Assembly (NCBI GenBank): GCA_002868945.1
Contig: PKTX01000081.1
Location: 1-63,024 of the forward strand
Length of the DNA stretch: 63,024 nt
From: Desulfobulbaceae bacterium
GTDB lineage: Bacteria; Desulfobacterota; Desulfobulbia; Desulfobulbales; SURF-16
Reading direction: 5' to 3'
In this document: positions 9,838-19,145 of the stretch, one piece after another
How the letters are laid out: each line of letters starts with the position of its first letter
Numbering within the stretch: the stretch's first letter is position 1
Position numbers and translations under genes: made by a program
The notes under the pieces: model-generated
Told to the model about the DNA's origin: nothing
What the model saw: only the letters and a program-made list of their open reading frames with translations
Databases searched by the model: none

Positions 9838-11097
9838 ATGACACATCATTTGCCCCTGCCACCTGTTGTTGCCTGTCTGCAAATCGACGTCACCCCGCGT
9901 GCCGAGGATAATTTCCATCAGGTGCGGCACGCCTTGCGCCGCCTTGCGCCGCCGCCGCAGAGCCTGGTGGTGCTGCCTGAACTCTGGCTGCACGGTTTTG
10001 TCTATGAGACCCTGGCCGAGCAAGCCGCCCGCACCGCCGGTGTCCTTGATGAACTGCGCGACCTGGCAGCCCACTATGACATTGTCCTGGCCGGTTCCCT
10101 GCCCGAGGCCCGGCAGGGCCGTTTTTACAACAGCCTCTTCATGGTGAGCCCGCAAGGGGTGGAGGGCCGCTCTGATAAGCAGCATCCCTTTGTGCCCATG
10201 CAGGAGGATGAGCACTTCAGCCCGGCCGACAGCCTGGAGGTCATGACCGTGGCCGGCTGGTGCCTGGGCGGCCTGGTCTGCTATGACCTGCGATTCCCGG
10301 AACTGGCCCGCCTCCAGGTGCAGCAGGGGGCGCGGCTGCTGGTGGTCTGCGCGCAATGGCCCCTGGCCCGTATCAGCCATTGGCGTCTGCTCCTCCAGGC
10401 ACGGGCCGTGGAAAATCAGGTCTTTGTGGTGGCCTGCAACCGGGTGGGCAGCAGTGCGACTACCCGTTTCGGCGGCCACTCCATTATCATCGCACCGGAC
10501 GGCAGCCTGCTCAGCGAAGCAGGCGAGGGCCGGGAGGAGATCAGCGCTGCACCGGCGGATGCTGACGTGGATGAAGTGCGCCGCCGTTTCAACAGTGCGG
10601 CGCCGCGGCCCTGGCGTCTTGCCGACAAGAAAAAGATTACGGACGTGGCCAGCCTCACCGAAACCATGGGCCTCTACCGGCAGTGCGGCCAGAAGGTGGT
10701 GTTTACCAACGGCTGTTTCGATATCCTCCACGAGGGCCATGTCACCTATCTGGAGGCGGCCCGCCGCCAGGGGGACCGGTTGGTGGTCGGCCTCAACAGT
10801 GATGCCTCCATCCGGGCCATCAAAGGCCCGAAGCGGCCGGTGAACAGCGAGTCGAGCCGGGCCCGCTTGCTGGCCGCCCTGGGCTGTGTCGATCATGTGG
10901 TCATCTTTGGCGAGGATACCCCCCTGCAGCTCATTACCACGCTGCTCCCCGATATCCTGGTCAAGGGCTCCGACTGGCCGGTTGACCAGATTGTCGGCGC
11001 CCGGGAGGTGTTGGCCGCCGGCGGCCAGGTAAGGACCATCGAGTTTGTCGGCGACTTTTCCACCACCGGCCTCATCAATAAAATCCGCCGGGACTAG
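9838..11097 (+). CDS. Nitrilase-family hydrolase fused to heptose-1-phosphate adenylyltransferase (RfaE2)
   Basis: The 419-residue protein holds two enzymes. Residues 8-255 are a carbon-nitrogen hydrolase with an intact catalytic triad: Glu48 (VLPELW), Lys114 (RSDKQHPF) and Cys148 (GLVCYDLRFPE), as in omega-amidase/YafV-type enzymes. Residues 285-419 are the ADP-heptose synthase C-terminal domain: NGCFDILHEGHVTYL with His298-x-x-His301, KRPVNSESSRARLLAAL, DILVKGSDW and FSTTGLINKI. The second domain adenylylates heptose 1-phosphate for LPS inner core. The nitrilase substrate is unknown. The reading frame is open throughout, so the fusion is real in this sequence. No other LPS gene is adjacent. 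Confidence 0.88.
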   Translation: MTHHLPLPPVVACLQIDVTPRAEDNFHQVRHALRRLAPPPQSLVVLPELWLHGFVYETLAEQAARTAGVLDELRDLAAHYDIVLAGSLPEARQGRFYNSLFMVSPQGVEGRSDKQHPFVPMQEDEHFSPADSLEVMTVAGWCLGGLVCYDLRFPELARLQVQQGARLLVVCAQWPLARISHWRLLLQARAVENQVFVVACNRVGSSATTRFGGHSIIIAPDGSLLSEAGEGREEISAAPADADVDEVRRRFNSAAPRPWRLADKKKITDVASLTETMGLYRQCGQKVVFTNGCFDILHEGHVTYLEAARRQGDRLVVGLNSDASIRAIKGPKRPVNSESSRARLLAALGCVDHVVIFGEDTPLQLITTLLPDILVKGSDWPVDQIVGAREVLAAGGQVRTIEFVGDFSTTGLINKIRRD

Positions 11098-11681
11098 TCT
11101 AGCCCCCGGCAGCTCGGTCCAGACAGCCCTTTGCCCAACGCTCTCCACTTCTCCTGTGGAGCGGCCTGGCCTGACAACTCAGCCTTGTCTCTCTGCGGAT
11201 CAAGGCTAATTCCTGACTCCTGACTCCTGAATTCTTACCTCCCAGGATGCTGTCGCCTGTTGCCATCCATGTGCTCTCTGGACTGCCGCGTTCCTCCGGT
11301 CTTTGCAGTGACATGGGGATGCAAGGAGCAAAGAGAGGTGTGAGGCGCCAGGGGGAGGAGCACACGGCAGCCAAAGTGCGACTCTTTGCTCCACCTCCCC
11401 CCCACGCAGACGTGGGGGAATCAAACTGGGAAAAATAGAAAAAATAACGATATTTCGTAATGTTGAATAAATCAGCACGTTGACTTAAAAAAAATCGTTT
11501 CCCTCTCTTGATTTTTCAAATAGCCGTCCCTATTGTTTCGCCTCATGCAGGGAAAAGGCATCAATCTACCTTGTTCTTTCCTTGCTTTTTTTGTGCGGAA
11601 GGCTGGCCATCTCCATTCTTGCGGTCAGCACCTGTAACTTTTTACCAAAACTTTATTACAACTCTTGTATGGAGGCAGTGC
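11098..11681. other. Gene-free gap: R5 fragment and a 68-base hairpin repeat before groES
   Basis: Contains the R5 units CTGACTCCTGAATTC at about 11213-11236. It also holds an inverted repeat with 11-bp arms, GGAGCAAAGAG (11325-11335) and CTCTTTGCTCC (11382-11392). The last 200 bases are AT-rich and hold the presumed groESL promoter. No gene is supported. Confidence 0.6.
11506..11535 (+). promoter_or_regulatory. Possible heat-shock (sigma-32-like) promoter for groESL
   Basis: CTTGATT at 11507-11513 and CCCTATTG at 11528-11535, 14 bases apart, resemble the sigma-32 elements CTTGAAA and CCCCATNT. The groES start lies 147 bases downstream. No CIRCE inverted repeat was found. The match is imperfect. 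Confidence 0.35.
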
Positions 11682-11969
11682 ATGAAGATTCGTCCTTTAA
11701 ACGATCGCATTCTTGTTAAACGTCTTGCCGGTGAAGAAATGACCGCCGGCGGCATTATCATTCCCGACAGTGCGAAGGAAAAGCCAGCGGAGGGCGAAAT
11801 TGTTGCAGTTGGCCCTGGGAAGCGCAATGAAAAGGGTGAGCGCATCGCCATGGAGGTCAAGGTGGGCGATTCAGTTCTCTTTTCAAAATATGGCGGCACT
11901 GATATCAAGCTCGACGGTGAAGATTACCTGATCATGCGTGAAGATGACGTCCTCGGTGTGGTGGAGTAG
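11682..11969 (+). CDS. groES: Co-chaperonin GroES
   Basis: A 95-residue lid of the GroEL folding chamber. It shows the complete family pattern: [15 protein letters not shown], the mobile-loop region [21 protein letters not shown], then [18 protein letters not shown] and the C-terminal [14 protein letters not shown] stands 8 bases before the ATG. It is the first gene of a two-gene operon with groEL, 108 bases upstream of it. Confidence 0.97.
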   Translation: MKIRPLNDRILVKRLAGEEMTAGGIIIPDSAKEKPAEGEIVAVGPGKRNEKGERIAMEVKVGDSVLFSKYGGTDIKLDGEDYLIMREDDVLGVVE

Positions 11970-12005
11970 CGGCCTGCCGTGTTTCAGCAGCAATCTGTTT
12001 TTTGA

Positions 12006-13736
<1,731 letters not shown>

Positions 13737-13798
13737 GCCGACCACTGCTCTACCGGGCGGGGCTGGCTGACAGATCAGCCCCGTGTCCGGAAGTTATG

Positions 13799-13838
13799 AA
13801 AAGGAATTCCGGCCACGGGCCGGAATTCCTTTTTTTTA
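13799..13838 (+). terminator. Rho-independent terminator after groEL
   Basis: AAAAGGAATTCCGGCC, loop ACG, GGCCGGAATTCCTTTT with eight T: a perfect 12-bp core stem extended by A-T pairs. Confidence 0.93.
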
Positions 13839-13885
13839 TTGACAAGAGGCCAAAAAATGACAATATAGTGGCTTCGTTTTGCCAT

Positions 13886-13962
13886 GGCGATGTAGCTCAG
13901 TTGGTTAGAGCATACGGCTCATATCCGTAGAGTCCGGGGTTCGATTCCCTGCATCGCCACCA
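13886..13962 (+). tRNA. tRNA-Met (anticodon CAT)
   Basis: The 77-base cloverleaf has acceptor stem GGCGATG/CATCGCC, D arm GCTC...GAGC, anticodon stem TACGG/CCGTA with loop CTCATAT (anticodon CAT), T arm CGGGG/CCCTG with TTCGATT, and an encoded CCA. The acceptor starts with a normal G-C pair, so it is not the initiator. A lysidine-modified tRNA-Ile with the same anticodon is less likely but not excluded. Its 3' end is the integration site of the following island. Confidence 0.93.
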
Positions 13963-13964
13963 AA
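13946..13964 (+). other. attL-like direct repeat in tRNA-Met
   Basis: TCCCTGCATCGCCACCAAA, the last 17 bases of tRNA-Met plus two, is repeated exactly at 28749-28767. This is the classic footprint of site-specific integration into a tRNA gene. Confidence 0.85.
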
Positions 13965-13970
13965 TTTCTG

Positions 13971-14010
13971 AAAGGGCTGTAACCTTAAATGGTTACAGCC
14001 CTTTCTTTTT
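13971..14010 (+). terminator. Terminator after tRNA-Met, supplied by the island
   Basis: AAAGGGCTGTAACC / GGTTACAGCCCTTT, a perfect 14-bp stem with a TTAAAT loop followed by CTTTTT. It lies 8 bases past the tRNA, inside the island boundary, and appears to replace the original terminator, now at 28801-28835. The 300 bases from here to the DUF3088 gene contain no gene I can support. Confidence 0.88.
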
Positions 14011-14309
14011 GTGTGGTGTCGGAGTGGTGCGGCGTCAACAGCAGGAAAGCAGCGGAATATTTATGGGCATGGAAAGGGTGCCGGGACAATGCCGCAACAT
14101 CCCCTTTACCTGTTCATCGGACGGCCAGGTTTTTGAGGAGAAGCCGCAATCACTGGCGCCAGAAAACATCAAAAAATACAACCACTTTGCATTTGGGCTG
14201 TTTGTCGGTTACATCTCATATCATAAGTGCCCTAGCAAACCGCACGGGTTTTGCTGGGGCGATTCAAGCAATATATCCCCAGGCTCAGGGGGAGGGGGAA
14301 ATACAACGA

Positions 14310-14654
14310 ATGGCAAAACATACTCTTTTTATGCTCACACCATGGCTGGAAGGAGGGGCAGGCCCCTTTTACTGTCCGGACTGCGGTGTGGTTGAAGGTT
14401 TTTTGTACTATTCACCCAAAGTGCGAGCGGAAATCGATATTGTCCATGTGGATTTCCCCCGCCCACGCAATCAGATTGTTGAGCTACTTGGTCAGGAGAA
14501 TCAAAACAGCCCGGTCCTGGTGCTTGCCGAAGGGACCACGCCACCGGCAGTGGCACGACAGTCTATGAGTACCGGCAGATGGTTTATCGATGATGGTCTC
14601 ATGATAGCAACCTATCTGGCAGAGCAGTATGGCGGCGTGTTGCCGCATCCGTAG
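14310..14654 (+). CDS. DUF3088 family protein (thioredoxin-fold-like, hypothetical)
   Basis: The 114-residue protein starts MAKHTLFMLTPW, has a CPDC motif (FYCPDCGVVEG, residues 21-31), then DFPRPRNQIVELLGQENQNSPVLVLAEG and a C-terminal GLMIATYLAEQYGG. This pattern fits the DUF3088 family, whose function is unknown; the CxxC and the GST-like ending suggest a redox or glutaredoxin-type fold (inference). GGAGGGGG lies about 10 bases before the ATG at 14310. It is the first gene of the island. Confidence 0.7.
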   Translation: MAKHTLFMLTPWLEGGAGPFYCPDCGVVEGFLYYSPKVRAEIDIVHVDFPRPRNQIVELLGQENQNSPVLVLAEGTTPPAVARQSMSTGRWFIDDGLMIATYLAEQYGGVLPHP

Positions 14655-14708
14655 GGATGCCTTTGTTTATATTGATTGAGATGCCGGTTTACGGCAATGG
14701 GTATGATA

Positions 14709-15710
14709 ATGAAAAACGTGTGGATGATCAGGGCTGGTGAGGGCGGACGTCTTATTGGCAGTTTCAGCAAAGGCTATGTGGCTGTTGGTTGGCAGGAGCT
14801 CGGCGACATGAGCACAGTCAGCGACCTTGAGGAGATCCGCCAGGCCATTTTGCAGGCCTATCCTGATGGGCGTAAGGGTGCCATGGGCAACTCGGTTGCC
14901 ATGTTCCATAAGTTTCGTTCCGTTGTCCAGGTGGGCAACCACGTCATTTCCTACGATCCCGGCCAACGTGAGTATCTTGTTGGCGTTGTTAAAAGTGAAT
15001 ACCAATATAAACCTGATACCGTAGGAGACTACCCCCATATTCGGGAGGTTGAGTGGCAAAGCCGGGTCAAGCGCGATAATCTGTCCGCCAGCTCCCGGAA
15101 CTCTTTGGGCAGCACCTTGACCCTGTTTGCTATCAATGACGAAGTATGGGCCGACATCCAGGCCGCCATGAAGGGAGAAAAACTTTCTGTCCACAACGAG
15201 CAAAGCCTGGAGGATGAAAAGACAACCCTGGACGAGATTCGTCAGGAGATGGTCGGCAAGGCCCATGAGTTCATCAAGGATAAGATCCTCGCTCTCTCTG
15301 CTGACGAGATGGAGGAATTGGCCGCGGCCATCCTGCGCGGCATGGGCTACCGCACCCGCATTTCACCGAAAGGTCCTGATCGCGGCGTGGATGTCTTTGC
15401 CTCCCCTGATGGCCTTGGTCTGGAAGAACCTCGCATCAAGGCAGAGGTCAAACATCGACAGAACTTTGCCATGGGTGCCCAGGACATCAGAAGTTTCCTT
15501 GGTGGTCTGAGAGAAGGAGACCGTGCTCTTTATATCAGCACCGGCGGTTTCAGCAAGGATGCCAAGTATGAGGCAGACCGGGCCAATGTCCCCCTTACCC
15601 TGCTGGATCTTGACGAGTTGGCCAGTCTGGTGGTCACCCATTATGAAAATTTTGACATCGAAGGCCGTGCCCTTATCCCGCTGGTGCGGGTATATTGGCC
15701 GGCTGACTAG
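14709..15710 (+). CDS. Mrr-type restriction endonuclease
   Basis: The protein of about 333 residues starts MKNVWMIRAGEGGRL; the upstream in-frame ATGs at 14676, 14697 and 14703 have no better support. The N-terminal half (WMIRAGEGGRLIGSF...VAVGWQELGDM) resembles a PUA/EVE-like module that could read modified bases. The C-terminal half is an Mrr catalytic domain with GMGYRTRISPKGPDRGVDVFASPDG and KAEVKHR, giving the PD-(D/E)xK residues Asp, Glu and Lys. Mrr enzymes cut modified DNA. It stands 22 bases after the DUF3088 stop, separated from hsdM by a 230-base AT-rich gap containing a hairpin (AGGCACAAAG and CTTTGTGCCT). Confidence 0.85.
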   Translation: MKNVWMIRAGEGGRLIGSFSKGYVAVGWQELGDMSTVSDLEEIRQAILQAYPDGRKGAMGNSVAMFHKFRSVVQVGNHVISYDPGQREYLVGVVKSEYQYKPDTVGDYPHIREVEWQSRVKRDNLSASSRNSLGSTLTLFAINDEVWADIQAAMKGEKLSVHNEQSLEDEKTTLDEIRQEMVGKAHEFIKDKILALSADEMEELAAAILRGMGYRTRISPKGPDRGVDVFASPDGLGLEEPRIKAEVKHRQNFAMGAQDIRSFLGGLREGDRALYISTGGFSKDAKYEADRANVPLTLLDLDELASLVVTHYENFDIEGRALIPLVRVYWPAD

Positions 15711-15943
15711 TACTCCGTAAAACTTAAATTTACGTGTAGAATTTCGATATTGCATACGAACCACAAAGACACGAAGGCACAAAGAAAAACATAAAAACAA
15801 GAAGCTCTTCGTGCCTTTGTGCCTAAAAGCATAGTTGCATAAATATACAAAACTTTAAGTGATACACTGCACTAGCTTATTTCCTTTGACTTTGAAAAGT
15901 CACACGTCACGATGAGAAGGCAATCCCTGAGAAAGGAAAAGAT

Positions 15944-17653
15944 ATGTCGCAAAAAGAACAAAAATTCCTAAACGACCTGGATAAAAAGCTGTGGAACGCG
16001 GCGGACAAGCTGCGCTCCACCTTGGATGCGGCCCAATACAAGCATGCGGTATTGGGGCTGTTGTTTGTCAAATATGTGTCGGATGCCTTTGACATCCGGC
16101 GGCAGGAGTTGGTCGAGCAGTTCAAGAACCCGGAGCATGACTATTTTCTCGATCGTGATGACTTTGACTCCGACGGTGAGTACCAGGCCGAGATTGCCGA
16201 TGAGCTGGAGATTCGGGACTACTACACCGAGAAGAACGTCTTCTGGGTGCCGCAGCTGGCCCGCTGGCAGACCCTGCGCGACAATGCCACCCTGGCCCCC
16301 GGCAGCGAGATCGAGATCGTAAACGGCAAAAAACACATATACACCTTCCGCAGTGTGGGGCGACTGATTGACGATGCCCTGGACGCCATTGAGAAGGACA
16401 ACCCCAAACTGAAAGGGGTGTTGAACAAATCATACGGTCGCTTGCAGATCGACCAGTCCAAGCTCATCGAGTTGATCAATCTGCTCTCCGAGATTCCCTT
16501 TGCCCATGAATCCCTGCAGGCCAAGGATATCCTCGGCCATGTCTATGAATATTTTCTCGGCCAGTTCGCCCTGGCCGAAGGCAAGAAGGGCGGCCAATTC
16601 TACACCCCGAAATCCATTGTCTCGCTGATTGTCGAGATGCTGCAACCCTTCCAGGGGCGGGTCTATGATCCGGCCATGGGTTCCGGCGGCTTCTTTGTCC
16701 AGAGTGAGAACTTCATCAAGGAGCATGGCGGCAGGCTCGGCAATGTTTCCATCTACGGCCAGGAGTACAACCACACCACCTGGCAGCTGGCGGCCATGAA
16801 CATGGTGATCCGGGGGTTGGACTTCAACTTCGGCAAGGAACCGGCCAACACCTTTACCAATGACCAGCACCCGGACCTGCGGGCCGACTACATCATGGCC
16901 AATCCGCCCTTTAATATGAAGGAGTGGGACACCGGCGTCAGTGATGATGACCCGCGCTGGCAGTATGGCAAGCCACCCAGCGGTAACGCCAACTTTGCCT
17001 GGCTCCAGCATATGCTCTATCACCTGGCCCCCAACGGTTCCATGGGTCTGCTGCTGGCCAACGGCTCCATGAGTTCCAATACCAACAACGAGGGCACCAT
17101 CCGCCGCGCCCTGGTGGAAAACGACCTGGTGGAGTGCATGGTGGCCCTGCCCGGCCAGCTCTTCACCAACACCCAGATTCCGGCCTGTATCTGGTTCCTG
17201 ACCCGCAACAAGAAGGAGCGCAACGGCTTCCGGGACCGCTCCGGCGAGGTACTGTTTATTGACGCCCGCAACCTGGGCTATATGAAGGACCGGGTGCTGC
17301 GGGATTTCAAGAAGGAGGACATTGAGCGAATTGCCGGAACCTTTCATGCCTGGCGCAAGGGTGACGTGCAGGGAAGCACTAATGCCGCGGGCGCAGGACG
17401 CGCAGGAGCGGCAGAGGGGTATGAGAACGAGGCCGGATTCTGCATGTCTGCCGAAATAGCCGAGATTGTCAAACATGACCATGTGCTGACACCTGGCCGC
17501 TATGTGGGCGCGGCGGCAGAGGAGGACGACGGTGAACCCTTTGCCGACAAGATGGCAAGGTTGACAGCCCAGCTCTCGGAACAGTTTGCTGAAAGCGCCC
17601 GGTTGGAAGGGCAGATCAAAGAGAACCTGGCGGGGTTGGGTTATGAGTGCTGA
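15944..17653 (+). CDS. hsdM: Type I restriction-modification methyltransferase subunit
   Basis: N6-adenine DNA methyltransferase of a type I system; works with HsdS to methylate and with HsdR to cut. The 569-residue protein has an N-terminal helical HsdM domain, SAM motif I DPAMGSGGFFV near residue 242 and catalytic motif IV NPPF near residue 320. The C-terminal part has an odd insert, QGSTNAAGAGRAGAAEG (about residues 475-492), encoded by a short repeat that also occurs twice in hsdS. AAAGGAAAAG precedes the ATG. Its stop overlaps the hsdS start by 11 bases, in a TTATGAGTGCTGA junction. Confidence 0.96.
   Translation: MSQKEQKFLNDLDKKLWNAADKLRSTLDAAQYKHAVLGLLFVKYVSDAFDIRRQELVEQFKNPEHDYFLDRDDFDSDGEYQAEIADELEIRDYYTEKNVFWVPQLARWQTLRDNATLAPGSEIEIVNGKKHIYTFRSVGRLIDDALDAIEKDNPKLKGVLNKSYGRLQIDQSKLIELINLLSEIPFAHESLQAKDILGHVYEYFLGQFALAEGKKGGQFYTPKSIVSLIVEMLQPFQGRVYDPAMGSGGFFVQSENFIKEHGGRLGNVSIYGQEYNHTTWQLAAMNMVIRGLDFNFGKEPANTFTNDQHPDLRADYIMANPPFNMKEWDTGVSDDDPRWQYGKPPSGNANFAWLQHMLYHLAPNGSMGLLLANGSMSSNTNNEGTIRRALVENDLVECMVALPGQLFTNTQIPACIWFLTRNKKERNGFRDRSGEVLFIDARNLGYMKDRVLRDFKKEDIERIAGTFHAWRKGDVQGSTNAAGAGRAGAAEGYENEAGFCMSAEIAEIVKHDHVLTPGRYVGAAAEEDDGEPFADKMARLTAQLSEQFAESARLEGQIKENLAGLGYEC
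17369..17413 (+). repeat. Intragenic repeat, copy 1 (in hsdM)
   Basis: Begins CAGGGAAGCACTAATGCCGC. It is similar over about 45 bases to 18327-18366 and 18405-18448 in hsdS. All three are translated in the same frame to QG-(S/C/R)-(T/A)-N-(A/V)-A plus an Ala/Gly-rich tail. Confidence 0.75.
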
Positions 17654-19145
17654 TTGGCCTCTGGTTTCTTTGGCAGATCTATATGATATAAGGTCTGGGT
17701 TGTCGAAGCCTGCAAAAGACTTTGGATCTGGTTACCCATTTCTGTCTTTTAAAGATGTTTTTTACAATTTTTTTGTGCCAGATAAGTTGACAGAACTTGT
17801 GCAGACAAGTGAGCGAGAAAGAGAGTCTTTTTCTGTACAAAGGGGGGATGTATTCCTTACACGGACCAGTGAGACAATTAATGAGCTGGGAATGAGCTGC
17901 GTGGCATTGAAAGATTATGAGCAAGCTACTTTCAATGGATTCACAAAGCGTTTAAGGCCAAAAAGAGGGACAGTCCTTTTGCCTGAATATGTTGGTTATT
18001 ATCTGAGAAGCCCATCCTTTAGAAAAGAAATGATGGCTTTTTCTACGCTAATGTCTACACGGGCTAGTTTAAACAACGAAATGATTAGCCGGTTGAAGTT
18101 GCTGGTCCCACCCCGAAAGGATCAAGAAACAATCGCTCGTGTTCTGAAAAGTTTAGACGACAAAATCGAACTGAACCGCCAGATCAACCAGACCCTGGAG
18201 GAGATGGCCCAGGCCATTTTCAAATCCTGGTTTGTGGATTTCGAGCCGATCAAGGCCAAGATCGAGGCCAAGGTGGGCGGCCAGGACCCGGAACGCGCCG
18301 CCATGTGCGCCATCAGCGGTGCCGTGCAGGGATGCACAAATGTCGCGGGAGCCAGGACGGCGGCAGCGACCAAGACCGACGCCGAACTCGACCAGCTTGA
18401 AGCACAGGGACGTGCAAATGCCGCGAGCGCAGGAAGCGCAGGGGCGGCCCCCCAAGACCAATTTGCCCAACTCCGCACCACCGCCGCCCTCTTCCCCGAC
18501 GAACTTACCGACTCCGAACTGGGGTTAATCCCGAATGGGTGGACGTGGAAGTCTCTCGACACAATAGCCAATTATCAAAACGGGTTGGCCCTTCAAAAAT
18601 ATAGACCGGAAGATGAAAACGATTTTCTACCTATTGTCAAAATCGCTCAGCTAAAAGCCGGTGAAGCCACCTCCGCAGAGAAAGCATCGCCCAATATAAA
18701 TCTAGCCTGTATTATTGATAATGGAGATGTTGTTTTCTCCTGGTCTGGTTCTTTACTGGTGGATATATGGTGTGGAGGTAAGGCCGCATTAAATCAACAT
18801 TTATTCAAGGTAACATCTGAAGATTATCCCAAGTGGTTCTATTTATATTGGACCAAACATCACCTCGCAAAATTTCAACAGATAGCTGCCGATAAAGCGG
18901 TGACGATGGGACATATTAAGAGAAGTCATCTCAAGGAAGCAATGTGTGCTGTACCAGATTTCGACTTTGAGAAACTTAACATCATGTCATATCTGATTGA
19001 TAAACAGGTGGCAGTGCGACTGGAATGCACATCTCTGACCAAACTCCGCGACACTCTCCTTCCAAGGCTCTTATCAGGAGACCTCGGCATGCTGGCTGAA
19101 AAAGAAAATGCCGTCTCCACATACCAACAAGGAATTTCAGCATGA
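17643..19145 (+). CDS. hsdS: Type I restriction-modification specificity subunit
   Basis: The 500-residue protein sets the DNA target through two target-recognition domains: residues 3-175 and about 285-480. The first is followed by the conserved spacer helix DDKIELNRQINQTLEEMAQ and AIFKSWFVDFEPIKAK; the second by TSLTKLRDTLLPRLLSGDLG. Between the spacer and domain 2 is a low-complexity Ala-rich stretch (about residues 228-275) built from two copies of the intragenic repeat. The ATG at 17643 overlaps the hsdM end. The two recognition domains are more AT-rich than the spacer, usual for exchanged specificity domains. It overlaps the next gene by 4 bases. Confidence 0.94.
   Translation: MSADWPLVSLADLYDIRSGLSKPAKDFGSGYPFLSFKDVFYNFFVPDKLTELVQTSERERESFSVQRGDVFLTRTSETINELGMSCVALKDYEQATFNGFTKRLRPKRGTVLLPEYVGYYLRSPSFRKEMMAFSTLMSTRASLNNEMISRLKLLVPPRKDQETIARVLKSLDDKIELNRQINQTLEEMAQAIFKSWFVDFEPIKAKIEAKVGGQDPERAAMCAISGAVQGCTNVAGARTAAATKTDAELDQLEAQGRANAASAGSAGAAPQDQFAQLRTTAALFPDELTDSELGLIPNGWTWKSLDTIANYQNGLALQKYRPEDENDFLPIVKIAQLKAGEATSAEKASPNINLACIIDNGDVVFSWSGSLLVDIWCGGKAALNQHLFKVTSEDYPKWFYLYWTKHHLAKFQQIAADKAVTMGHIKRSHLKEAMCAVPDFDFEKLNIMSYLIDKQVAVRLECTSLTKLRDTLLPRLLSGDLGMLAEKENAVSTYQQGISA
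18327..18366 (+). repeat. Intragenic repeat, copy 2 (in hsdS)
   Basis: Begins CAGGGATGCACAAATGTCGC and translates to QGCTNVAGARTAA. It is the most diverged of the three copies. Confidence 0.65.
18405..18448 (+). repeat. Intragenic repeat, copy 3 (in hsdS)
   Basis: Begins CAGGGACGTGCAAATGCCGC and translates to QGRANAASAGSAGAA. It is close to copy 1 along its length, including the GCGCAGGAxGCGCAGG segment. Confidence 0.75.

Noticed and set aside
13989-14309. N-terminal extension of the DUF3088 gene or an integrase fragment behind the tRNA
   Set aside because: The extension has no family likeness and begins inside the terminator; no integrase motif could be found.
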